Part shown: one piece after another, positions 1 through 5,186 of the stretch
Layout of the letters: every line of letters starts with the position of its first letter
Numbering within the stretch: position 1 is the first letter of the stretch
From: an uncultured Collinsella sp.
GTDB taxonomy: Bacteria > Actinomycetota > Coriobacteriia > Coriobacteriales > Coriobacteriaceae
Length of the DNA stretch: 5,446 nucleotides
NCBI GenBank assembly: GCA_900545445.1
Contig: UQZH01000079.1
Location: forward strand, 1 to 5,446
Reading direction: 5' to 3'
The notes under the pieces: generated by a model
The model's input: the letters and a program-made list of their open reading frames with translations, nothing else
Database searches by the model: none
What the model was told of the DNA's origin: nothing
Made by a program: the position numbers and the translations under genes

Positions 1-777
1 GCTCCCGACCGCGGCGACAACGCCATCTACAAGATGGCCGACATCATCGCCGACGTCCGCGCCCTCAACAACAACGGCTGCGACGAGTCGACCGACATCA
101 AGGGTCTCGTCAAGATGCTCGACCCCAAGTACAACCCCGAGCACTTCGAGGATGCCCGCTTCCTGGGCCGCGGCACCTGCACCGTCAGCCAGATCTTCTA
201 CACCAGCCCCAGCCGTTGCGCTGTCGCTGACTCCTGCGCCATCTCCATCGACCGTCGTATGACCGCCGGTGAGACCTGGGAGTCCTGCCTGGACGAGATC
301 CGCAACCTGCCGGCCGCCAAGAAGTACGGCGACGACGTGAAGGTCTCCATGTACATGTACGACCGTCCGTCCTGGACCGGCGAGGTCTACGAGACCGAGG
401 CTTACTTCCCCACGTGGATCAACAAGGAGACCGCTCCGCACGTCAAGGCCCTCGTCGACGCCCACAAGGCCATGTTCGGTGACGAGCGCATCGGCTGCGA
501 GCCCAGCATGGACAAGCGCACCGGTCGCCCGCTGTGCGACAAGTGGACCTTCTCCACGAACTGCGTTTCCATCCAGGGCCGCTACGGCATCCCCTGCGTG
601 GGCTTTGGCCCGGGTGCCGAGTCTCAGGCTCATGCTCCCAACGAGGTCACCTACAAGGACGACCTGGTCACCGCCGCCGCTATGTATGTGGCTGCCCTGA
701 ACCTCTACGATCCGAGCCAGGCCGATGGCGACGCCACCGTGTTCCGCGCCGGTCTGACCAACAACAAGATCGACTAG
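1..777 (+). CDS. ygeY: YgeY-family M20 metallohydrolase, 5' truncated
   Basis: The reading frame is open from base 1 and ends at TAG (775-777), giving 258 codons that lack the N-terminus. The family is about 400 residues long, so roughly the first third, with most of the catalytic metal ligands, lies left of the window. The visible part resembles the lid/dimerisation and C-terminal regions of M20 peptidase/deacylase-type hydrolases. The segment around fragment residues 56-90 (GRGTCTVSQIFYTSPSRCA, then SIDRRMTAGE) matches the YgeY group, and the motif SQAHAPNE contains H211 of the fragment, the expected C-terminal metal ligand. YgeY is a cytosolic hydrolase of the gene set associated with selenium-dependent molybdenum hydroxylases and purine breakdown; its exact substrate is not evident from sequence. 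Codons are strongly biased to C- or G-ending forms, suggesting high expression. A generic M20 dipeptidase or deacetylase is the alternative, but the neighbouring ygeW favours YgeY. Confidence 0.9.
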   Translation, partial: APDRGDNAIYKMADIIADVRALNNNGCDESTDIKGLVKMLDPKYNPEHFEDARFLGRGTCTVSQIFYTSPSRCAVADSCAISIDRRMTAGETWESCLDEIRNLPAAKKYGDDVKVSMYMYDRPSWTGEVYETEAYFPTWINKETAPHVKALVDAHKAMFGDERIGCEPSMDKRTGRPLCDKWTFSTNCVSIQGRYGIPCVGFGPGAESQAHAPNEVTYKDDLVTAAAMYVAALNLYDPSQADGDATVFRAGLTNNKID

Positions 778-799
778 TCCCATTCCTCGATTTTGTTGA

Positions 800-824
800 G
801 CCGGGGACAGTTTATGCCCCCGGC
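800..824. other. Stem-loop after ygeY, possible weak terminator
   Basis: GCCGGGG (800-806) and CCCCGGC (818-824) form a perfect 7-bp GC stem around an 11-base loop, starting 22 bases after the ygeY stop. No T-run follows on either strand, so this is not a canonical intrinsic terminator. It may instead protect the 3' end of the ygeY transcript or be a processing site. It lies in the 201-base gap 778-978, which contains no supportable gene. Confidence 0.4.
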
Positions 825-832
825 GCCTCCTG

Positions 833-860
833 TTGACTTGGGGCCCGCGGTCGTTATCTC
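833..860 (+). promoter_or_regulatory. Possible sigma-70-type promoter for ygeW
   Basis: TTGACT (833-838) matches five of six bases of the -35 consensus. TATCTC (855-860), 16 bases further on, matches the -10 consensus at only three positions. A start near 867 would give a leader of about 110 bases that includes the stem-loop at 896-935. The weak -10 makes this a guess, but a promoter is expected in this long gap. Confidence 0.28.
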
Positions 861-895
861 CCATGCTTCCTCAACGGTGGCGGGTCCTCGTCATG

Positions 896-935
896 GTGCT
901 CTGCATGTTCTAGCCACACGCGCATGCCGGAGCAC
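896..935 (+). promoter_or_regulatory. Two-part stem-loop in the ygeW leader
   Basis: GTGCTC (896-901) pairs with GAGCAC (930-935), and GCATG (903-907) pairs with CATGC (923-927). The two helices are separated by a small internal loop (T902 opposite C928 and G929), giving 11 Watson-Crick pairs around a 15-base apical loop. No U-tract follows, so it is not a terminator. It ends about 30 bases before the ygeW ribosome binding site and could be a leader regulatory or stability element. It matches no riboswitch class I recognise. Confidence 0.35.
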
Positions 936-963
936 ATCTACTCACTGCGATCGTTTCATCTTT

Positions 964-971
964 AGAAAGGA
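964..971 (+). promoter_or_regulatory. Ribosome binding site that fixes the ygeW start
   Basis: AGAAAGGA sits seven bases before ATG 979. The frame stays open upstream to an ATG at 793, but that one lacks a comparable site, and the extra 62 residues (rich in Pro, Ala, His and Arg) do not look like a carbamoyltransferase. Position 979 is therefore taken as the start. Confidence 0.85.
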
Positions 972-978
972 CATTTCC

Positions 979-2181
979 ATGGACGCTAAGTTTACCGAGC
1001 TCGTCGAGCAGCTGAACGGCCTCGATTTTAAGGGTATGTACGGCAGCGACTTCCTGCACACCTGGGACAAGACCACCGATGAGCTCAAGGCTCTCTACAT
1101 CGTTGCCGACGCCCTGCGCGAGCTGCGCGAGAACAACGTCTCGTCCAAGATCTTCGACTCGGGTCTGGCCGTCTCCCTGTTCCGCGACAACTCCACCCGT
1201 ACGCGTTTCTCCTTCTCTAAGGCCGCCAACCTGCTCGGCCTTGAGCTGCAGGACCTGGACGAGAAGAAGTCCCAGATCGCTCACGGCGAGACCGTCCGCG
1301 AGACCGCTACCATGATCTCCTTCATGGCCGACGTCATCGGCATCCGCGACGACATGTACATCGGCAAGGGCGACGCCTACATGGCCGAGGTCTCCGAGTC
1401 CGTGCAGCAGGCTTACGAGGACGGCGTTCTGGATCACCGTCCCACGCTCATCTCCCTGCAGTCCGATTCCGACCACCCCACGCAGTCCTCTGCCGACATG
1501 CTCTACCTCATCAACGAGTTTGGTGGCCTCGAGAACCTCAAGGGCAAGAAGGTTGCCGTCACCTGGGCCTATTCGCCCTCTTACGGCAAGCCGCTGTCCT
1601 GCCCGCAGTCGCTGATCAGCCTGCTGCCCCGCTTTGGCATGGACGTCACCCTGGCTCACCCCGAGGGCTACGACCTCATGCCCGAGGTCGTCGAGCGCGC
1701 CAAGGGCTATGCCGCCGAGTCCGGCACCACCTTTAAGCAGGTCAACACCATGGCCGAGGCCTTCGAGGGCGCCGACATCGTGATCCCCAAGAGCTGGGCT
1801 CCGTTTGCCGCCATGGAGAAGCGTACCAATCTGTACGCCGAGGGCGACGACGCCGGCATCGCTGCGCTCGAGAAGGAGCTGCTCGCCCAGAACGCCACCC
1901 ACCAGGACTGGTGCTCCACGACCGAGCTCATGGAGAAGACTGCCAACGGCCAGGACACCATCTTTATGCACCCGCTGCCCGCCGACATCTCCGGTGTCTC
2001 CTGCGAGCACGGCGAGGTTAACGCCGACGTCTTCGACATGCACCGCGTGGGCATGTACAAGGAGGCCAGCTACAAGCCGTACGCCATCGCTGCCATGATG
2101 TTCCTGCAGAAGGTTGCCGATCCCGCCGCTACCCTCAAGGCCCTCGACGAGCGCAACACCGCCCGTTGGCTCCAGGCCTAA
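979..2181 (+). CDS. ygeW: Knotted carbamoyltransferase YgeW
   Basis: This 400-residue protein is close to the length of E. coli YgeW. Carbamoyltransferase landmarks appear in order. The carbamoyl-phosphate loop STRTR (72-76) lies within RDNSTRTRFSF. DHPTQ (165-169) is the HPxQ motif. A Rossmann-like second domain opens at KGKKVAVTWAYSP (188-200). MHPLPADISGV (330-340) carries the HxLP motif. The length, the MHPLPADI segment and the flanking ygeY and hydA genes favour the YgeW group over ornithine or aspartate carbamoyltransferases. The family transfers a carbamoyl group between carbamoyl phosphate and an amino acceptor, or runs in reverse. To my knowledge the acceptor of YgeW is not firmly established; in this context a ureido intermediate of purine breakdown is a reasonable inference. 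The enzyme should be cytosolic and trimeric like its relatives. Its codon use is highly biased, like ygeY, which suggests strong expression. A strong terminator follows. Confidence 0.94.
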   Translation: MDAKFTELVEQLNGLDFKGMYGSDFLHTWDKTTDELKALYIVADALRELRENNVSSKIFDSGLAVSLFRDNSTRTRFSFSKAANLLGLELQDLDEKKSQIAHGETVRETATMISFMADVIGIRDDMYIGKGDAYMAEVSESVQQAYEDGVLDHRPTLISLQSDSDHPTQSSADMLYLINEFGGLENLKGKKVAVTWAYSPSYGKPLSCPQSLISLLPRFGMDVTLAHPEGYDLMPEVVERAKGYAAESGTTFKQVNTMAEAFEGADIVIPKSWAPFAAMEKRTNLYAEGDDAGIAALEKELLAQNATHQDWCSTTELMEKTANGQDTIFMHPLPADISGVSCEHGEVNADVFDMHRVGMYKEASYKPYAIAAMMFLQKVADPAATLKALDERNTARWLQA

Positions 2182-2204
2182 AGCCGGGCTGAGGTAAGCT
2201 ATGT

Positions 2205-2244
2205 AAAGGGGGCGCTCTGCCAACCGGCGGGGTGCCCCCTTTTT
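2205..2244 (+). terminator. Strong intrinsic terminator after ygeW
   Basis: The left arm 2205-2221 (AAAGGGGGCGCTCTGCC) pairs without gaps with 2226-2242 across an AACC tetraloop (2222-2225). This makes a 17-bp stem with three G-T wobble pairs, ending in a run of five T at 2240-2244. It starts 23 bases after the ygeW stop and separates ygeW from the mocA-hydA unit. Confidence 0.92.
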
Positions 2245-2248
2245 GCAT

Positions 2249-2290
2249 CGCGGGCGTGCGGGATAAGCGCTTTCGATGTGGATGCCCGCG
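2249..2290. repeat. Inverted repeat upstream of the mocA-like gene
   Basis: CGCGGGCGT (2249-2257) is complementary to ATGCCCGCG (2282-2290), nine pairs including one G-T wobble, around a 24-base spacer. The spacer contains the 8-bp palindrome AAGCGCTT (2265-2272). The element lies between the ygeW terminator and the mocA ribosome binding site, where a promoter is expected. I see no good -35/-10 pair here. It may be an operator or a leader structure, or a by-product of high GC. Confidence 0.3.
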
Positions 2291-2316
2291 GCGCGAGTTA
2301 TGGGTACGATGGTTTC

Positions 2317-2324
2317 AGGGGAGG
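2317..2324 (+). promoter_or_regulatory. Ribosome binding site for the mocA-like gene
   Basis: AGGGGAGG lies seven bases before ATG 2332. The frame has an earlier ATG at 2278, but the 18 extra residues are not homologous to anything in the family, and the family's beta strand with the P-loop-like GxGxRFG begins right after the 2332 start. The site decides in favour of 2332. Confidence 0.85.
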
Positions 2325-2331
2325 TATCGCC

Positions 2332-2946
2332 ATGAAACTTGGTTGCGTCATTATGGCTTCGGGCGAGGGTAAGCGGTTTGGCTCTAACAAGATGCTTGCC
2401 GATATCTATGGTGAGCCGCTGATTTCTCGGACCATCGATTCGGTTCCCCGGGGCTTTGACGTCGTGGTTTCGACGCGTTGGCCCGAGGTCGCCCAGATTT
2501 GCGAGGACAAGCATTGCCCGTGCGTGCTGCACGATGGCGAGCTGCGCAGCGAAAGCGTCCGTGCGGGCCTTTCGTGGGGGGTACAACGCAACTGGAAAGG
2601 TTGTCTCTTTTTGCCGGGCGACCAGCCGCTTGTGAGCGCGGATTCTTTTGAGGCCATGGTTCGCGCGTTTGAGGAGCGTGGCCGCAAACACCCGGTGCGT
2701 CTTGCGTGCAACGGCGAGCCTTCGAGTCCGGTGCTCTTTCCGGCGGAACTGTTCGATGCGCTCATACGTCTTGAGGGCAAGGACGGCGGCGGTTCGATCC
2801 TCAAGGGCCGTGCCGACGTGGTACTGGTCGAGGCGCGTGCCTACGAGCTGTGGGACGTCGATACCGCCAAGGGACAGCGACGCATAGCGGAGCATATCGC
2901 CGCCTGCTCGTATTTTGATCGCGTGGCCAACTGCATCAACCAATAA
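2332..2946 (+). CDS. mocA: MocA/YgfJ-type molybdenum cofactor cytidylyltransferase
   Basis: This 204-residue protein has the MobA-like nucleotidyltransferase fold. Strand 1 (MKLGCVIMAS) leads into the nucleotide-binding loop GEGKRFGSNK (11-20). GDQPLVS (96-102) supplies the metal-binding D97. GEPSSPVLF (128-136) is the cofactor-side signature, followed by GKDGGGSILKG (149-159) and the C-terminal DVDT (175-178). MocA joins CTP to molybdopterin cofactor to make the cytosine dinucleotide used by xanthine-dehydrogenase-type hydroxylases. The E. coli paralogue YgfJ sits in the same yqe/ygf neighbourhood, and the neighbours here (hydA, yqeC, yqeB) suggest service to a selenium-dependent molybdenum hydroxylase. 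It shares a transcript with hydA, whose ribosome binding site overlaps its stop codon. Whether the nucleotide is CTP or GTP cannot be settled here; context favours CTP. Codon use is less biased than in ygeW, with more T- and G-ending codons. Confidence 0.85.
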   Translation: MKLGCVIMASGEGKRFGSNKMLADIYGEPLISRTIDSVPRGFDVVVSTRWPEVAQICEDKHCPCVLHDGELRSESVRAGLSWGVQRNWKGCLFLPGDQPLVSADSFEAMVRAFEERGRKHPVRLACNGEPSSPVLFPAELFDALIRLEGKDGGGSILKGRADVVLVEARAYELWDVDTAKGQRRIAEHIAACSYFDRVANCINQ

Positions 2947-2950
2947 GGAG
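2945..2950 (+). promoter_or_regulatory. Ribosome binding site of hydA overlapping the mocA stop
   Basis: AAGGAG begins within the TAA stop of the mocA-like gene (2944-2946) and lies five bases before ATG 2956. The overlap points to translational coupling of the two genes on one message. Confidence 0.85.
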
Positions 2951-2955
2951 CAATT

Positions 2956-4323
2956 ATGATCATCATCAAAAACGGCGCGCTCGTGACGCCCCAGGGACTT
3001 CGCCGCGCCGATCTTGCCATGGAGGGCGACAAGATTGTGCGGATTGCCGCAGCAATCGAGCCGGGCGAGGGCGATACCGTCGAGGATGCCGCGGGCTGCT
3101 GGGTGTTCCCCGGCTTTATCGACGGCCACACGCATATGCAGTGCTGGACCGGCATGGATTGGACAGCCGATAGCTTTGAGACCGGCACGCGTGCGGCTGC
3201 CTGCGGCGGTACGACGACCATCGTGGACTACGCGACGGCCGATCGCGGCGTGACCATGCCCGATGCCTTGGCCGAGTGGCGTCATCGCGCCGACGGCACC
3301 TGCACGGCAAACTACGCCTTTCATATGGCACTCGCCGAGTGGAATGAGCGCAACCGCGCCGATCTTTCGGCCATGCGCGAGGCGGGCGTATCGTCGTTCA
3401 AGACCTACTTTGCCTACGACCACCTGCGCTTGGACGATGCCGAGACACTCGAGGTGCTGGAGGAGCTCAAGCGCCTGGGCGGCATACTGTGCGTGCATTG
3501 TGAGAATGGCACGTTGGTGAATGAACTGCAGAAGCGCGTGTACGAGCAGGGGATTCATGGGCCCGAGGGGCATGCGCTCAGCCGTCCGGACGTGTGTGAG
3601 GCCGAGGCCGTGAGCCGCCTGCTGTATCTGGCGCACTTGGCCGGGGACGCTCCGGTCAACGTGGTGCACCTTTCGACCAAGCTGGGGCTCGAGGCCATCC
3701 GTGCCGCCAAGGCGCGCGGGCAGAAGAACATCTATGTCGAGACCTGCCCTCAATATCTGATGCTCGACGACACCTGCTATTTGGAGCAGGGAGAGGACGG
3801 CTTTGCGGGTGCCAAGTATGTGATGAGTCCGCCGCTGCGCCATGCCGGCGACCGTGCGGCCCTGCGCGAGGCGCTTGTGGCCGGCGAGATCGATACCATC
3901 GCCACCGACCACTGCAGCTTTAATCTGCACGGGCAAAAGGACCGCGGGCGCGACGACTTCCGCGCGATTCCCAACGGCGGGCCCGGCGTGGAGCATCGTC
4001 CCGTTGCGATTGCCACGAGCTTTGAGGGGCAGCTGGGCCCCGAAGACCTCTGCCGCCTGATGAGTGAGAACCCGGCACGCGTGTTTGGCATGTACCCGCG
4101 CAAGGGCTGTCTTGCCGAGGGTTCCGATGCCGATGTGTGCGTGTGGGATCCCCAGGCGCGCTGGACCATTCGCGCGGCGACGCAGCATCAGGCTGTGGAC
4201 TACACGCCACTCGAGGGTTTTGAGGCACATGGCCGCGCCAAGGCTGTCTACGTCAACGGCGTGCTGGTGGCGCGCGACGGCGAGCCCACCGGAGCCCAGC
4301 CCGGTCGCTACGTGCCTCGTTAG
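2956..4323 (+). CDS. hydA: Dihydropyrimidinase / D-hydantoinase (HydA, YgeZ type)
   Basis: This 455-residue protein is full length for the cyclic amidohydrolase family (E. coli HyuA/YgeZ is about 460). The complete two-zinc site is visible: H58 and H60 in GFIDGHTH, K149 in SFKTYFAY (the carboxylated bridging lysine), H181 in CVHCENG, H238 in VVHLST and D318 in ATDHCSF. Y154 lies five residues after the lysine, and S291 (MSPPLR) and N340 (IPNGGPG) match the substrate-ring contacts of characterised hydantoinases. The enzyme hydrolyses a cyclic amide bond in a dihydropyrimidine, hydantoin or related ureide, giving an N-carbamoyl acid, in the cytosol and usually as a tetramer. Since the neighbours are purine- and selenium-linked, a ring-opened purine product is the likely substrate (inference). 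Allantoinase is a less likely alternative because the sequence follows the hydantoinase pattern throughout. It is cotranscribed with the mocA-like gene, 9 bases upstream. Confidence 0.92.
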   Translation: MIIIKNGALVTPQGLRRADLAMEGDKIVRIAAAIEPGEGDTVEDAAGCWVFPGFIDGHTHMQCWTGMDWTADSFETGTRAAACGGTTTIVDYATADRGVTMPDALAEWRHRADGTCTANYAFHMALAEWNERNRADLSAMREAGVSSFKTYFAYDHLRLDDAETLEVLEELKRLGGILCVHCENGTLVNELQKRVYEQGIHGPEGHALSRPDVCEAEAVSRLLYLAHLAGDAPVNVVHLSTKLGLEAIRAAKARGQKNIYVETCPQYLMLDDTCYLEQGEDGFAGAKYVMSPPLRHAGDRAALREALVAGEIDTIATDHCSFNLHGQKDRGRDDFRAIPNGGPGVEHRPVAIATSFEGQLGPEDLCRLMSENPARVFGMYPRKGCLAEGSDADVCVWDPQARWTIRAATQHQAVDYTPLEGFEAHGRAKAVYVNGVLVARDGEPTGAQPGRYVPR

Positions 4324-4347
4324 CAGAAAGGGCGCCGGGGTGGCGCC
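4324..4347 (-). terminator. Short hairpin in the convergent gap, likely yqeC terminator
   Basis: GGCGCC (4331-4336) and GGCGCC (4342-4347) form a 6-bp all-GC stem with a 5-base loop in the 26-base gap between the stops of hydA and yqeC. Read on the minus strand the stem is followed by CTTTCTGC, a weak U-rich tail fitting the end of yqeC. On the plus strand no T-run follows, so it would end hydA transcripts poorly. An alternative stem, GCCGG (4334-4338) with CCGGC (4346-4350), competes with it. Confidence 0.45.
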
Positions 4348-4349
4348 GG

Positions 4350-5084
4350 CTACTTGAGGCTGCCGACGACGATGGGGCGGCCGAGGGCGGCCTCAAAGCG
4401 TCCTGTCATAGCCGGGTCGTTGAGCGTGTCGACTTGGTTGAGCATGACGCGTGCGGTGCAGAGTCCCAGCGCCTGCATCTCGGCATTGAGCACCTGGGCG
4501 ACGCGCTCGGGTGTGGCGATGTCGGTGAGCTCGCAGCCGCAACGCTCGCAAAAGAGCTCGGGGCGGTGGACGGCTTCGTTGATGGGCTTGCCGAGCCCCG
4601 AGGCGCCGACGATCCAGACGATGTTGGCGGTGCCAGAGGGAATCACCGGCTCCCAGGCGGCGTGGGCTTTGAGCGGGAGTCGCTTGCTGCCGTCCGCCTC
4701 GGCCAAGACGTAGTTAAAGCGCTGTGCCAGCTCGCCGAGTGGCTCGGCGGGGGCGGAGAGCTTGCCTGTCTCCGGGTCCAAGACGCCTGCCTGACAGATG
4801 CTTCCGCGCGCAAGGCCCGCGCAGGCCTCGCAGGTGCAACCAGAGACATGTGCGGCGCCCGGCTTCCAAGGCGCGGCGTCCAGGCGACGGTTCGACCCGT
4901 CCCATGGCACGCCGGCGACGGGAAACATATGCGTGGTGGTGCAGAGGAGCACGCGGCCGCCAGCGCGCATGAGCTCAAGACCCAGCGCCTTTAGCAACGT
5001 CGACTTGCCGCCACTGCCGATAATCGCGGTAATGCCCGGCTCGATCCTGAGCGCCGAGGCAAGGTTGCCGCTAACCGTTTCCAT
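4350..5084 (-). CDS. yqeC: Selenium cofactor biosynthesis protein YqeC
   Basis: This 244-residue protein has a P-loop GSGGKST (23-29) right after a short N-terminal helix, and the family hallmark EADGSKRLPLKAH (129-141) followed by EPVIP (145-149). The segment VGASGLGKPINEAVHRPELF (159-178) is also typical. YqeC is a cytosolic putative NTPase that occurs with selenium-dependent molybdenum hydroxylases and is thought to help insert or process the selenium ligand; the chemistry is unproven. Two cysteine clusters stand out: C83, C85 and C88 (CxCxxC) plus C97, and C179, C182 and C184 (CxxCxC). I do not recall these as general family features. The ATG at 5084 is the first in frame, and the weak site GGTGA (5089-5093 on the minus strand) precedes it by four bases. 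The gene is convergent with hydA and divergent from yqeB, unlike E. coli, where yqeB and yqeC run in the same direction. Confidence 0.92.
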   Translation of the reverse strand: METVSGNLASALRIEPGITAIIGSGGKSTLLKALGLELMRAGGRVLLCTTTHMFPVAGVPWDGSNRRLDAAPWKPGAAHVSGCTCEACAGLARGSICQAGVLDPETGKLSAPAEPLGELAQRFNYVLAEADGSKRLPLKAHAAWEPVIPSGTANIVWIVGASGLGKPINEAVHRPELFCERCGCELTDIATPERVAQVLNAEMQALGLCTARVMLNQVDTLNDPAMTGRFEAALGRPIVVGSLK

Positions 5085-5130
5085 CTGTTCACCGCCGTAT
5101 AATACTGTGATAATAAATAATCATCAGAGT
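5085..5130. promoter_or_regulatory. AT-rich divergent promoter region between yqeC and yqeB
   Basis: This is the most AT-rich stretch in the window. On the plus strand TATAAT (5098-5103) is a perfect -10 hexamer but has no clear -35. An alternative extended -10, TGT followed by GATAAT (5106-5114), has TTCACC (5088-5093) 15 bases upstream. On the minus strand TATTAT (5115-5110) lies 18 bases after TCGACC (5139-5134), which matches four of six -35 bases and would serve yqeC. Which elements are used cannot be decided from sequence. Confidence 0.45.
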
Positions 5131-5148
5131 AGCGGTCGAACCGCTTTT
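5131..5148. promoter_or_regulatory. Perfect inverted repeat between yqeC and yqeB
   Basis: AGCGGT (5131-5136) and ACCGCT (5140-5145) form a perfect 6-bp dyad with a 3-base centre, followed by TTTT ending at 5148. It overlaps the candidate yqeC -35 on the minus strand and would lie in the yqeB leader on the plus strand. It could be an operator controlling both genes or a weak attenuator hairpin before yqeB. Confidence 0.4.
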
Positions 5149-5170
5149 GCTCTGCCCAAACCGTAGCACA

Positions 5171-5178
5171 GGGAGGTG
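5171..5178 (+). promoter_or_regulatory. Ribosome binding site of yqeB
   Basis: GGGAGGTG is a near-perfect Shine-Dalgarno sequence eight bases before ATG 5187. It picks out the yqeB frame among the overlapping open frames here. Confidence 0.85.
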
Positions 5179-5186
5179 CCCCGGGA

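Noticed and set aside
793..978. N-terminal extension of ygeW from an upstream ATG at 793
   Set aside because: The extra 62 residues look like translated non-coding DNA, no ribosome binding site precedes 793, and AGAAAGGA lies correctly before ATG 979.
778..978. Molybdenum cofactor or purine riboswitch before ygeW
   Set aside because: A stem-loop is present, but I could not recognise the conserved core of any known riboswitch class.
2278..2331. Longer start for the mocA-like gene at 2278
   Set aside because: The conserved fold begins right after the 2332 ATG, which has a strong ribosome binding site; the 18 extra residues include that site's own bases.
910..4230. 1106-codon minus-strand protein
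   Set aside because: It is the codon-register antisense of three well-identified genes, crosses a terminator, shows no recognisable domain, and is explained by absence of TTA, CTA and TCA codons in the sense genes.
4434..4994. 186-codon plus-strand frame over yqeC
   Set aside because: It is in exact antisense codon register with yqeC, whose P-loop and EADGSKRLPLKAH motif are unmistakable; the plus-strand product shows no family features.
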